Positions 29,358 to 37,797 of a stretch of DNA of 38,293 nucleotides are shown here, piece after piece. The notes below the pieces were generated by a model that searched no databases, had not been told where the DNA came from, and saw nothing but the letters and a program-made list of their open reading frames with translations. The DNA lies in NCBI GenBank assembly GCA_019429145.1, contig JAHYJI010000010.1, positions 1 through 38,293 of the forward strand, in the 5' to 3' direction. Source of the stretch: Coriobacteriia bacterium (GTDB lineage: Bacteria > Actinomycetota > Coriobacteriia > Anaerosomatales > SLCP01). A program made the position numbers and the translations under genes. How positions within the stretch are numbered: the first letter of the stretch is position 1; every line of letters starts with the position of its first letter.

Positions 29358-30701
29358 TCAGCCGGTCTGGCCGGTGAACTCCCAGCCATCGATGAGCAGT
29401 CCGGGGACGAGCGCCGAGCCCAGCATCACGTCGAAGAAGGCGCGATCGCGGGTCACGCCCTTCACGGCGTTCAGCGCGGCAACTGCCCCCTGCGTGAAGC
29501 GCTGGTTCTTCAGCGGTGTGGCGAGTTCGCCATCCTCGATGAGGAAGGTTCCGTCGCGCGTCATGCCGGTGAGGGTGACCGGAACGGGGTCCTCGGCGTT
29601 CACGTAGTGGAAGCGGGTGACGTACACGCCGCGTTCGACCGATCCGATGAGCTCGTCGAGGGTCGTCTCGCCAGCGTCCATCATCAGGTCGAGGGTCATC
29701 GGGCCGAACGCGTTGGGGGCGGGAAGCGCGTGCCCGGTGTTTGCGCGCCCCGTCCGGGCAGCCCAGTAGGAGTCGGTGACCACACCCGTTGCCACCCCGT
29801 TCTCGATCAGCGGCACCCGCCGCTTGGGCATGCCCTCGTAGTCGAAGACGAGCCCGAATGACTCGGGAGCACACGCGTTGTCGGAGATGGTTACGAGCTC
29901 GGACATGATGCGCTTTTCGAGGTTGCCACTGAGGAACGAGCGACCCTCCTCGAAGGAGCGCGCCGAGAAGCCGAGGTAGCCGAGGAAGTCGACGATGTCG
30001 GCGACGGCTTCGGGTGCGAGCACCACGGTGTAGGAGCCCGGCTCGAGGTCGGCGGGGTACTCCGAGCGCCGTGCGAGGGTCGCGGCCTCGTCGCCGAGAG
30101 CGTCTGCGACCAGTCCGGTGGGGTCGGGTCCGTGGAACGATGCCCATCCGGAGCCGGCCCTGTCGGTCTGTGCGAGCACGGTGGCGCGAACAGAGGTGGT
30201 CTCCATCCCGACGTCGACGCCGAGCGAGTTGCCGATCGCGACCGTCTGCAGCGTGGAGGCCACACCGCCTGCGGCCTGGATGAGCCGCGAGGAGCACTGC
30301 CTGACGATGCCGAGCGCCACCTCGGCCCGCTGCTCCGGCCCGAATCCGGCTGCCGCTTCCGCTGCCCGGACGGGGGTCTGCACCGGAACCGGCGAAGGTA
30401 GTCCGGGAAACGCAGGATCGGCAGGTGCCGCCGACGCCGCGGCGACCGCCGCGGCACAGCACCCGGCCAGCGAGGCCTCGTCAAGGCGGTTGGTCGAGGC
30501 GACCCCCTGGCGATCTCCCAGGACCGCGCGCACCGAGATGCGCGTGTCGGTCTCCGTCACGTTCTGGTGGATCCTGTTCTCCGCAAACCGTGTGAGCGAG
30601 TCGTCTGCGGATACAACCACCACCTCTGCCGCGTCTGCCTGCGTGAGGGCGACCACACGTGCTGCGAGCTGTCGGGCCTGGTCGGCGGTCAGCCTGCTCA
30701 T
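29358..30701 (-). CDS. pmbA: PmbA/TldE family protein (metalloprotease partner)
   Basis: TldE/PmbA is the non-catalytic half of the TldD-TldE heterodimer, which degrades or trims unfolded peptides (microcin B17 leader and CcdA in E. coli). The 447-residue protein has LTRFAENRIHQNVTETDTRISVRA near residues 35-58 (in part: FAENRIHQNV), TVVLAPEAVADIVDFLGYLGFSA near 222-244, LVFDYEGMPKRRVPLIENGV near 284-303 and HVNAEDPVPVTLTGMTRDGTF-like text near 375-395. The HExxxH metal motif is absent, as expected. Its ATG at 30701 overlaps the tldD stop (ATGA), so the pair is co-translated in the order tldD-pmbA. The substrate is unknown here. Confidence 0.93.
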   Translation of the reverse strand: MSRLTADQARQLAARVVALTQADAAEVVVVSADDSLTRFAENRIHQNVTETDTRISVRAVLGDRQGVASTNRLDEASLAGCCAAAVAAASAAPADPAFPGLPSPVPVQTPVRAAEAAAGFGPEQRAEVALGIVRQCSSRLIQAAGGVASTLQTVAIGNSLGVDVGMETTSVRATVLAQTDRAGSGWASFHGPDPTGLVADALGDEAATLARRSEYPADLEPGSYTVVLAPEAVADIVDFLGYLGFSARSFEEGRSFLSGNLEKRIMSELVTISDNACAPESFGLVFDYEGMPKRRVPLIENGVATGVVTDSYWAARTGRANTGHALPAPNAFGPMTLDLMMDAGETTLDELIGSVERGVYVTRFHYVNAEDPVPVTLTGMTRDGTFLIEDGELATPLKNQRFTQGAVAALNAVKGVTRDRAFFDVMLGSALVPGLLIDGWEFTGQTG

Positions 30702-32140
30702 CGTCCCACCCCCACCTGGATGCCACGGAAGCGTGCCGGAGAGGCCCCGTGAGCGACGTGGGCGACCTGCATGGGCTCACCCTTCCCGCAGTTCGGCAGA
30801 CCCCAGACCTTCCAGTGATCTCGAGAGCAGACCGCGTCACAGGAGTTCCAGAACTTCGGCGTGATGCCGGTATAGTTGGGGTTCTTCACCATGCGGGTTC
30901 GCTTCCCGTCCTTGATCTCCCAGCCGATCTCGCAGGCGAACTGGAAGTTGAGGCGCTTGTCATCGATCGACCAGGAGCTGTTGGTCTCGACGTAGAGCCC
31001 GTCGTCCGTGTCCGCGATGAGATCGTCGAGCGACCACTCGCCGGGCTCGAGGGACACTGTCGTCATGCGGATGAGCGGGATGCGGTTCCAGCCATCGGCC
31101 CGCATGCACCCGTTGCTCGTCCGCGAGATCGCGCGCGCGCTCTCGCGCGACGTCAGGAAGCCGGTGAGCGTCCCGCCGGTGATGAGGTGGTCGCGCTGGG
31201 CGGGAACCCCTTCGTCATCGAAGCCGAAGCTGCCGATCGACCCGGCGACGGTCGCGTCCGCCGTCACGGTGACGTGCTCGGAGCCGTACCTGAGCTGTCC
31301 GAGGTCCCTCACACCGAGGAAGGACGTTCCCGCGAACGCGGCCTCGTCTCCGAGCACCCGGTCGAGCTCGGTCGGGTGTCCGATGGACTCGTGCACCTGC
31401 AGGCCGAGTTGGCTGCCGTCGATGATCAGATCGGTCACACCCGGCGGGCACGGCGCCGCGGACAGAAGCGCCGCTGCCTCCTCGGCAACGCGCGGCGCAT
31501 GCCCCGCGAGATCGAAGCCTCGGATGACCTCGTAGCCACCCTGGAGCCAGTTGCCCCCGTGCGAGTTGGGATAGGAGCGGGTGAGCACCTCGCCGCCGGC
31601 GACCGCGACCGCGGTGATTCCCCCGCCGGACTCCGTGTACGTCTGCTCGATGTAGCTGCCCTCTGAGGATCCGAAGCACTTGTGTGCCCGGAAGAACCCC
31701 ATGTGGGACTTGGTGAGTTTGACGGCATCCTCGGCATGCATGGCCTTGTCCGCCTCGAGGAGCAGCGCGATCTTCTCCTCCAGCGACACCGCGAACGGAT
31801 CGACCTCGCACGGTCCGTCCCACCGCGTGTCGAAGGTTCCGACGTCGGCGAGGTTGACAGGAGCTCCTGCGACGAGCGCGCTTGCCCGTGCTATGGCGAC
31901 CGCCTGGCGCCCGAGTTGTTCGGCGGCTTCGGTGGTCACCGCGGCCGAGGAGGCGAACCCCCACGACCCGTCGGCGATGACCCTGACCCCGATGCCGAAC
32001 GATTCGCCCGACTCGATGGCCTCCACGCGACCGTCGGAGACCGAGACCTTCTGCTCCCGCGAGTCGACGATGCGGGCATCGGCGTAGCGGGCACCCTTGA
32101 CGAGTGCAGCATTGATTGCGGCGAACACGAGGTCGCGCAT
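30698..32140 (-). CDS. tldD: TldD family zinc metalloprotease
   Basis: The catalytic half of the TldD-TldE protease. The 480-residue protein carries the zinc motif HESIGH at residues 250-255 followed by PTELD, the family's HExxxH arrangement. Other landmarks are SHGGNWLQGGYE near 193-204, GSIGSFGFDDEGVPAQRDHLI near 305-325, SNGCMRADGWNRIPLIRMTT near 351-370 and the C-terminal cysteine-containing KFWNSCDAVCSRDHWKVWGLPNCGKGEP region near 440-465 (in part: FWNSCDAVC, PNCGKGEP). ATG 32140 is preceded by GGGGGAAG on the minus strand; the open frame 12 codons upstream lacks a ribosome site. It is the first gene of the two-gene unit. No peptide substrate gene is evident nearby. Confidence 0.95.
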   Translation of the reverse strand: MRDLVFAAINAALVKGARYADARIVDSREQKVSVSDGRVEAIESGESFGIGVRVIADGSWGFASSAAVTTEAAEQLGRQAVAIARASALVAGAPVNLADVGTFDTRWDGPCEVDPFAVSLEEKIALLLEADKAMHAEDAVKLTKSHMGFFRAHKCFGSSEGSYIEQTYTESGGGITAVAVAGGEVLTRSYPNSHGGNWLQGGYEVIRGFDLAGHAPRVAEEAAALLSAAPCPPGVTDLIIDGSQLGLQVHESIGHPTELDRVLGDEAAFAGTSFLGVRDLGQLRYGSEHVTVTADATVAGSIGSFGFDDEGVPAQRDHLITGGTLTGFLTSRESARAISRTSNGCMRADGWNRIPLIRMTTVSLEPGEWSLDDLIADTDDGLYVETNSSWSIDDKRLNFQFACEIGWEIKDGKRTRMVKNPNYTGITPKFWNSCDAVCSRDHWKVWGLPNCGKGEPMQVAHVAHGASPARFRGIQVGVGR

Positions 32141-32282
32141 TCGATCTTCCCCCTCGCGAGCTCGGCGCCCCCGCACCTCACCCGTTATCGGAACTCATCG
32201 ACTCCGCACGTAGAACGACGATACCAGAGCGACGGGCGCGCTGGCACCTTCCAGCCAAGAAGCAACGTGTCTGTGGGGCCTG

Positions 32283-33566
32283 CTACCAGCGCCCCACCGA
32301 GGCGAGCGGCCCGGTGTCGCCGACGCCCTGAGGCGGGTCGATGCGCGGAATCCAGTTGTAGCGGCGCGCACCGGCGTAGTCTCTGCGTGCCGAGAGCCGG
32401 GAGAGCTTGACGAAATCACCGGTCCTCGGAGCGTGGATGAAGTAGTCAGCACCCATGTAGATGCCCACGTGGTAGATGGGCGAGCCGAAGAAGACGACGT
32501 CGCCGGGTTGCAGGGCCGCGGGCGCGATCTTCTGGCCGAGGAGGAACTGGCTACCCGAGTAGTGTGGCAGATTCACTCCGTGCTGGCGGAAGACGTAGAG
32601 TACGAGACCCGAGCAGTCGAAGCCAGCCGGCGACTCGCCTCCCCAGAGGTAGGGGACGCCGTGGTACGCAAGTGCGGTCTCGATCGGCGAACCGGTCTCG
32701 ATGACGATGCCGGCCTGCGAGGCGCCCGAGAGGATCTGCCGGAGCAGCTCGCTCTCCTCACGCTGACGACGCGCCGCTTCGCTGTCGAGAAGTTCGAGCA
32801 GGTCGCCCTGCGCCTCGGCCATCATCTGCTGGCGGTCCTGGATACGCAGCATGATCTCGATCTGGCGTGCTCGCAGCTCGAACTCGAGCGCCTCGGCCTC
32901 GTGCTCGGCGTTCTTCAGCCGCGAAGCCGTGTCCTCGACGAGCTCCTTCTGAGCGAGCAGGCTCTTGGCGACCTCCGCGTCAGCCATGCCCAGCGTGTTC
33001 ATGAACTTCAGGCGTGAGAGGAAGTCGGAGAGCGACTTGGCTTCGAGGACGAGCTCGATCGCGGCGAACGACCCGAGCTTGTAGATGCTCGTTGCCCGCT
33101 TGCCGAGGAGTTCGTTTTGCAGTTCGTAGGCCTGCTCGGCGTTGACGAGGTCTTCCTGTGCGACCGAGACACGCTGCTTGGTGGCGTTGAGGCGTTCGAC
33201 GGCCGCGTTGTACTGTTCGGCAGCGATGGCGAGCTCGCGGTCGAGCGCGTCGAGCTGGGCAAGGAACTCGTCGAGCAGTGCCTGGCGGCGAGCCAGCTCC
33301 TCGCGGAACCGTTCGGTCTCGGGATCAACGGGAACCTCGACGGCGGGCTCGTCGTCGGCCGGCGGTGTTCGCGGCGTCTGCTGCGGGGGAGGAGCCTGCG
33401 GGGAGGGCGTCGGCGAAGGAACCGGGGCCGGTGAGGGAGCGGGCTGAGGAGTCGGCGTCGACGTCGTCTCGGCCAGGGCCGCTGCCGGTGCGGCGAGGAG
33501 CAGCGCCGCTGCGAGCATCAGCGAGCACGTGCGATATGCGAACGAAGAGCCGGTCCGTGCCGTCAT
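32283..33566 (-). CDS. Secreted NlpC/P60 endopeptidase with PcsB-like coiled coil
   Basis: A 427-residue exported wall hydrolase. A signal peptide ends near AAALAE (residue about 32), followed by a Pro/Thr/Ser-rich linker (35-75) and a long coiled coil (about 78-285). The C-terminal NlpC/P60 domain (about 292-415) has the catalytic Cys in GFDCSGLVLYVFRQHG, the His in YHVGIYMG and the third polar residue in FIHAPRTGDFV. It should cut the D-Glu to diamino-acid bond of peptidoglycan stems. ATG 33566 has GGAAGG 8 bases upstream on the minus strand; the upstream open frame (to 33851) is not used. An extended -10-like TGCTAGACT reads toward it at 33657-33649. The coiled coil resembles that of the M23 protein at 10031-11245. 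Confidence 0.92.
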   Translation of the reverse strand: MTARTGSSFAYRTCSLMLAAALLLAAPAAALAETTSTPTPQPAPSPAPVPSPTPSPQAPPPQQTPRTPPADDEPAVEVPVDPETERFREELARRQALLDEFLAQLDALDRELAIAAEQYNAAVERLNATKQRVSVAQEDLVNAEQAYELQNELLGKRATSIYKLGSFAAIELVLEAKSLSDFLSRLKFMNTLGMADAEVAKSLLAQKELVEDTASRLKNAEHEAEALEFELRARQIEIMLRIQDRQQMMAEAQGDLLELLDSEAARRQREESELLRQILSGASQAGIVIETGSPIETALAYHGVPYLWGGESPAGFDCSGLVLYVFRQHGVNLPHYSGSQFLLGQKIAPAALQPGDVVFFGSPIYHVGIYMGADYFIHAPRTGDFVKLSRLSARRDYAGARRYNWIPRIDPPQGVGDTGPLASVGRW

Positions 33567-33780
33567 CCTGCGCCTTCCGTGCCGGTAAAGGATGCTCCCG
33601 CGCTCCGTATCGCCTACCCCGGGCGCACGCGGGCGAATCCAATGAGACAGTCTAGCACGAAACAGATGCAAACCCCAGGCCAAACCCGCTGGTGAGAGTG
33701 CCCACACACCATCTCCACAACGGGTAAGAACGAGAGAGATGCCCCTCGCGGGGTTCCGTTCGAGAGGAGGGCACGTACCG

Positions 33781-34161
33781 ATGCCGAAGGCAGGATGGTG
33801 TGACGGGTGCAAGGCGTACGTCTGGGTCACCGAGAGCGGCGGGTGTGTCAACGGTCACGATGCTGCGATGCTCTCGGGTATCTACGAGGCAGAGCCGGAC
33901 CGTGGCGTGCTCGAGGAGGCGCTCGAGTCTGCCGAGCGTGCCGCCGAGCGTGCCGGGGAAGCGACGAAGGTCGCGTGGGACGAGGCGAAGCCGGCCTTGA
34001 AGGACGCGGGGCGCACCGCCGAGAAGGCTGCGGGAGAGTTCGCCGAGGGCCTCAAGCGTTTCGGCGAAGCGATCGCAGGGCGGACGCCGAAGGCATCCGA
34101 TCCCGCGCCACCGCCCCCCGGTACTCCCGAGGCGTCAGTGGGCGACGACGAGAAGTCGTAG
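33781..34161 (+). CDS. Zinc-ribbon plus amphipathic-helix protein, function unknown
   Basis: A 126-residue protein that I cannot assign. The first 25 residues hold a putative metal site WCDGCKAYVWV...GGCVNGHD (C-x2-C-x11-C-x3-H). Residues 40-100 form a long amphipathic helix with about 11-residue periodicity (SAERAAERAGEATKVAWDEA and on), like LEA or apolipoprotein-type repeats, and the tail is Pro/Ser/Asp-rich. ATG 33781 is chosen over 33739 because the metal motif follows at once and GAGGAGGG lies at about 33763-33770. It is divergent from the NlpC/P60 gene and 94 bases ahead of ord, with separate control likely. Nothing links it to ornithine breakdown except position. Confidence 0.65.
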   Translation: MPKAGWCDGCKAYVWVTESGGCVNGHDAAMLSGIYEAEPDRGVLEEALESAERAAERAGEATKVAWDEAKPALKDAGRTAEKAAGEFAEGLKRFGEAIAGRTPKASDPAPPPPGTPEASVGDDEKS

Positions 34162-34207
34162 GAACGCGCCCGCAACCTCTCGCGCACCGGCTCCGCGAAC
34201 GGTATTG

Positions 34208-34237
34208 TTGCATGAGATACCACGCATTCTGCATACG
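34208..34237 (+). promoter_or_regulatory. Candidate promoter of the ornithine degradation operon
   Basis: TTGCAT (34208-34213) and CATACG (34232-34237) are spaced by 18 bases, immediately before the GGAAGGAG ribosome site (34242-34249) of ord. The -10 match is weak and the implied leader would be very short, so this is tentative. Confidence 0.3.
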
Positions 34238-34255
34238 CCATCGGAAGGAGCGCGC

Positions 34256-35269
34256 ATGATCAGGGTTGCCGTGTGGGGTACGGGCATGATGGGGCAGGGC
34301 CTGCTCAGGTTCCTGCTCGACCGCCCCGGGGACGTCGAGCTCGTCGGTGCGATAGTCACGAACCCCGCCAAGGAAGGCAAGACCGTCGGTGAGCTGCTCG
34401 GCGACTGCGAGTGCGACGTCCGCATGACCACCGACTCCGCGGCTGTGCTCGAGCAGAAGCCCGACGTGGTCTGCATCTGTACCCAGAGCAACCTGCACGA
34501 GATCACCGACCAGGTCGAGCCGGCCATCCGCGCCGGGGCGAACGTTCTCTGCATCGCCGAGACGCTCGCGTATCCGTGGGCGACCGACCCGGCCTGGGCC
34601 GACCGCGTCGATGCGCTCGCCCGCGAGCACGGCGTCTCGGTGCTCGGCACCGGCATCAACCCGGGCTTCATCCTCGACGCGCTCATCGTGATGTGGACCT
34701 CGGTCTGCCTGCGGGTCGATCGCATCGAAGCCCGACGTGTCAACGACCTCTCGCCCTTCGGCCCGACCGTTATGGCGAGCCAGGGAGTCGGGACGACGGT
34801 CGAGGAGTTCGAGCGCGGTGTCGCCGACGGGACGATCGTCGGCCACATCGGGTTCCAGGAGTCGATCCATCTCATCGCGCGTGCGCTCGGCTGGGAGATC
34901 GACGAGATCGTCGAGACCCGCGAGCCCATCGTCACCACGGTGGAGCGCTCGACGCCGCACGTGCACGTGGCACCGGGGGACGTAGCGGGCTGCCGGCACA
35001 TCGGCCGGGGTTACAGTGCCGGCGAGCTGAAGATCGAGCTTGTCCACCCGCAGCAGATCCACCCGCACCTGGAGGGCGTGGACACCGGCGACTACATCCG
35101 TGTGATCGGCGACCCCGAGGTCAACATGGCCAACACGCCCGAGATCCCCGGGGGCAAGGGTACCTACGCGAGCACAGGCAACTACGTCCCGCTTATCGTC
35201 GATGCGCCCGCCGGGCTGCTCACGGTCGTGGACCTGCCGCTGCCGAGGTTCTGGGCACCGACCGCCTGA
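34256..35269 (+). CDS. ord: 2,4-diaminopentanoate dehydrogenase
   Basis: Ord oxidatively deaminates (2R,4S)-2,4-diaminopentanoate to 2-amino-4-oxopentanoate with NAD(P)+, the second step of oxidative D-ornithine fermentation in Clostridium sticklandii. The 337-residue protein has the N-terminal Rossmann motif VAVWGTGMMGQGLLRFL (residues 4-20), VVCICTQSNLHEI near 72-84, a dihydrodipicolinate reductase-like middle domain with GTGINPGFILDALIV near 133-147, and the conserved end GNYVPLIVDAPAGLLTVVDLPLPRFW (in part: VDAPAGLLTV). ATG 34256 has GGAAGGAG ahead; an upstream in-frame ATG at 34205 lacks one. The ortA-ortB and oraS-oraE genes downstream support the specific function over a generic dehydrogenase. 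Confidence 0.9.
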   Translation: MIRVAVWGTGMMGQGLLRFLLDRPGDVELVGAIVTNPAKEGKTVGELLGDCECDVRMTTDSAAVLEQKPDVVCICTQSNLHEITDQVEPAIRAGANVLCIAETLAYPWATDPAWADRVDALAREHGVSVLGTGINPGFILDALIVMWTSVCLRVDRIEARRVNDLSPFGPTVMASQGVGTTVEEFERGVADGTIVGHIGFQESIHLIARALGWEIDEIVETREPIVTTVERSTPHVHVAPGDVAGCRHIGRGYSAGELKIELVHPQQIHPHLEGVDTGDYIRVIGDPEVNMANTPEIPGGKGTYASTGNYVPLIVDAPAGLLTVVDLPLPRFWAPTA

Positions 35270-35287
35270 CGCCGGAAGGAGAGCGAT

Positions 35288-35638
35288 ATGTCTGCGGACC
35301 GCTGCCGCACCGGTCAGTGGGTCGAGGTCGAGCGTGTCCTGCTCGAGCCAGCCGACCGCGCCGCGAACCTGCCCGAGGAGACAGCGGGCAAGCCGCTGCT
35401 CGTCTGGGTCAAGGGGTTCGCGCTGGGCGAGACTGCACCCGGCGATGAGTGCGAGGTCGAGACGATGACAGGCCGCGTCGTGCGCGGGCGCCTTTCGGAC
35501 CTCGACCCGGCGTACACGCATACCTTCGGCTCCCAGCCGCCCGAACTCGCCGGTGTGGGGCGCGACCTGCGGGCGCGTCTGGCCGGGTGGCGCGCGGCGG
35601 CTGCCGGAGGCCCCGGCGACCCGAAGGCGGGTGAGTGA
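35288..35638 (+). CDS. ortA: 2-amino-4-oxopentanoate thiolase, alpha subunit
   Basis: OrtA is the small subunit of the PLP-dependent thiolase that splits 2-amino-4-oxopentanoate with CoA into acetyl-CoA and alanine. The 116-residue protein has the family features GQWVEVERVLLEPADRAANLPEET (residues 9-32; in part VEVERVLLEP), LLVWVKGFALGETAPGDECEVETMTGR (in part WVKGF, GDECEVET) and DPAYTHTFGSQPPELAGVGRDLR near 73-95, closely like the clostridial protein in length and order of motifs. ATG 35288 follows GGAAGGAGAG. It lies 18 bases after ord and 1 base before ortB. Confidence 0.92.
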   Translation: MSADRCRTGQWVEVERVLLEPADRAANLPEETAGKPLLVWVKGFALGETAPGDECEVETMTGRVVRGRLSDLDPAYTHTFGSQPPELAGVGRDLRARLAGWRAAAAGGPGDPKAGE

Positions 35639-35639
35639 C

Positions 35640-37055
35640 GTGACCGGCCGCACCGAGGCGATCATGGCCCGCAAGGGTGAGATCATGCGCCGGGCGCTCG
35701 GCATGGACTACGCCGAGTTCGAGCGCAGCCCCATCGCCTTCGACTACGACGCGATGATGGCCGCACACGGCTACTCGCTCGACGACATCGTCGCCATCCA
35801 GGCCGCCGTCGGTGTGGGCTCCACGCCCCTGCTCGAGCTGCGCAACCTCACCGACCTCGTGCGCTCCTACGCCGAACCCGGTCACGGCGCGCGCATCTTT
35901 GTGAAGGACGAAGCCGCCAACATGGCCGGCTCGTTCAAGGACCGGCGCGCATCGATGAGCATCCACGTCGCTCGCGAGAAGGGTTACGCGGGCGTCATCG
36001 CCGCGACGTCGGGGAACTACGGGGCAGCGGTGGCGAGCCAGGCGGCCCGCGCGTCGCTTGCGTGCATCATCTGCCAGGAGGCGTTCGACAGCACGCACCT
36101 CGGCCAGCCCGAGATCATCGAGAAGGCGCGGATCTGCGAGGCGTTCGGCGCCGAGGTCGTGCAGATGACGGTGGGCCCGGAGCTCTTCGCCCATATGCTC
36201 GAACTGCTCGACGAGACCGGCTACTTCGCGGCCTCGCTCTACTCGAGCTTCGGAGTGTCGGGGATCGAGACGCTCGGCTGGGAGCTGGCCACCGAGATGC
36301 GGGAGCGCACCGGCGCGCCGCCTACCCATGTCGTCATCACGCATGCGGGGGGCGGCAATACCACCGGGACGGCCCGCGGGCTGAAGCGCGCGGGGGCCAC
36401 CGACACGCAGATCGTCAGCGCCTCGGTGGACCTCTCGGGACTCCACATGGCCAGCGACACCGACTTCAACCGGAAGAGTTTCACGACCGGTCACACGGGC
36501 TTCGGGGTGCCCTTTGCGACCTGGCCCGACCGGGCAGACGTGCCGCGCAACGCCGCGCGCTCGCTGCGCTACATGGACCGCTACCTTACCGTCTCGCAGG
36601 GCGAGGTCTTCTACGTGACCGAGGCGCTCGCCAAGCTCGAGGGACTCGAGCGCGGGCCTGCCGGCAACACCGCGATGGCTGCGGCGATGTCGCTCGCGCG
36701 TGACCTGCCGCGCGATGCGACGGTGGTGGTGCAGGAGACCGAGTACACAGGCGCGGGCAAGCACCACTGGGCGCAGCTCAACTTCGCGCGCGAGCGCGGC
36801 GTGGAGGTGCGCGCCGGCGACCCGCGGGAGAACGTGCCGGGGAAGTCGATTGTCATCCCCGAGAGCCCCGAGCAGATCCGCGCGACCGAGATGGACCTCG
36901 GCAGAATGCGCCGCAGCTACGTCCGAAATGCGCTCGCACATGCAGTCGAAGGCTACGAGCCGACGGCGGAAGACATCGCGTTTCTCGCCGAGGACACAAA
37001 CAGCACGCCGGAGGCGGTCGAGGAGATCGTCGCCGGGCTGCGCGCGGGGGCGTGA
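35640..37055 (+). CDS. ortB: 2-amino-4-oxopentanoate thiolase, beta subunit (PLP)
   Basis: OrtB is the PLP-binding catalytic subunit of the thiolase, related in fold to threonine synthase. The 471-residue protein begins with the clostridial-like MARKGEIMRRALGMDYAEFE (from residue 9), has the PLP lysine in MAGSFKDRRASMS near 96-108, the phosphate loop ATSGNYGAAVASQ near 121-133, and a glycine-rich HAGGGNTTGTARG near 236-248. GTG 35640 is the first codon after the ortA stop and has a GGCGGGTGAG site; ATG 35664 is an alternative that trims eight residues. The gene ends 21 bases before the convergent vapC stop, where the operon is broken by the toxin-antitoxin cassette. Confidence 0.93.
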   Translation: MTGRTEAIMARKGEIMRRALGMDYAEFERSPIAFDYDAMMAAHGYSLDDIVAIQAAVGVGSTPLLELRNLTDLVRSYAEPGHGARIFVKDEAANMAGSFKDRRASMSIHVAREKGYAGVIAATSGNYGAAVASQAARASLACIICQEAFDSTHLGQPEIIEKARICEAFGAEVVQMTVGPELFAHMLELLDETGYFAASLYSSFGVSGIETLGWELATEMRERTGAPPTHVVITHAGGGNTTGTARGLKRAGATDTQIVSASVDLSGLHMASDTDFNRKSFTTGHTGFGVPFATWPDRADVPRNAARSLRYMDRYLTVSQGEVFYVTEALAKLEGLERGPAGNTAMAAAMSLARDLPRDATVVVQETEYTGAGKHHWAQLNFARERGVEVRAGDPRENVPGKSIVIPESPEQIRATEMDLGRMRRSYVRNALAHAVEGYEPTAEDIAFLAEDTNSTPEAVEEIVAGLRAGA

Positions 37056-37076
37056 GCGAGGGTGAGTTGCGCGACG

Positions 37077-37490
37077 CTAGAGCAGCCGGATCTCCACGGG
37101 CGAGTCGATGCCGGCGAACGCACGCTGGTCGGCGGTGAACAACGGACAGTTCATCTCCTCGGCGAGCGCGAGGAAGAGCGCGTCGTAGACGCTCATTCCG
37201 TGCTCATAGGCGAGGGTTGTCGCCCTACTGACACGCTCGTACGTCGAATCGAACAAAGCGATATCGATCGATGCGAGATCGGCTATGAGCTCGAGTGCTT
37301 CAGCGGGCTCGATGCGTCGCTTCCAGCGGAGGGAGTTTGCGACTTCTACCGGCATGAAGGACGGAGCCAGCAACGTGACGGAACCCTCCAGGTGTTTGTG
37401 CAGGATGTGGGTCGCCTCTTCTGTTCGGCTCTCACCGAGCGCATGAAGCCATTTGTGCACGACGGAAGAGTCGATGACCGCAGCCGTCAT
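37077..37490 (-). CDS. vapC: PIN-domain toxin, VapC type
   Basis: A 137-residue PIN-domain ribonuclease. The metal-binding acidic quartet is visible: Asp7 in AVIDSSVVHKW, Glu49 in PVEVANSL, Asp103 in SVYDALFLALA and Asp121 in LFTADQRAF. VapC toxins cut tRNA or rRNA until neutralised by the antitoxin. The ATG at 37490 overlaps the antitoxin stop (ATGA at 37487-37490), the standard antitoxin-first arrangement. It lies antisense between ortB and oraS and looks lower in GC than its neighbours, a sign of acquisition. RNA target unknown. Confidence 0.9.
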   Translation of the reverse strand: MTAAVIDSSVVHKWLHALGESRTEEATHILHKHLEGSVTLLAPSFMPVEVANSLRWKRRIEPAEALELIADLASIDIALFDSTYERVSRATTLAYEHGMSVYDALFLALAEEMNCPLFTADQRAFAGIDSPVEIRLL

Positions 37491-37780
37491 CGCTCTTCCT
37501 CCCGGGGCATTCCGCGTTCTCGATCTCTTCGCAGCTGGTCCATCATGTCCTGGATGTCCTCCGCGCTGAGCTTCGCGCCGATACGCCTCATGCTGGCGAT
37601 TGCACGGTCGATGTCCTTGCGACGTCGCTCTTCGGCGCTGAGGTTCTTGACATCGGCCACGTACCGGGCGCTTGCCTCGGCGATGAAGCCGCTGCGGGTC
37701 AGACCGAGCTCCCCGGCTGTCTCGTCGATCTGGCCTACCAGTTCCTCGGGCAGCGACACGTTCACCTTGTACGCGGCCAT
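37487..37780 (-). CDS. vapB: Ribbon-helix-helix antitoxin, VapB-like
   Basis: A 97-residue antitoxin. The N-terminal MAAYKVNVSLPEELVGQIDE and ELGLTRSGFIAEASARYV (residues 1-41) form a ribbon-helix-helix DNA-binding fold of the CopG/HicB type, and the charged C-terminal helices (about 45-97, rich in Arg, Asp, Glu) should wrap the toxin. ATG 37780 on the minus strand has GGGGG 8 bases upstream. Three copies of its likely operator half-site lie just upstream. RHH antitoxins normally repress their own promoter together with the toxin. Confidence 0.88.
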   Translation of the reverse strand: MAAYKVNVSLPEELVGQIDETAGELGLTRSGFIAEASARYVADVKNLSAEERRRKDIDRAIASMRRIGAKLSAEDIQDMMDQLRRDRERGMPREEER

Positions 37781-37797
37781 ATCTACCACCCCCTGTC

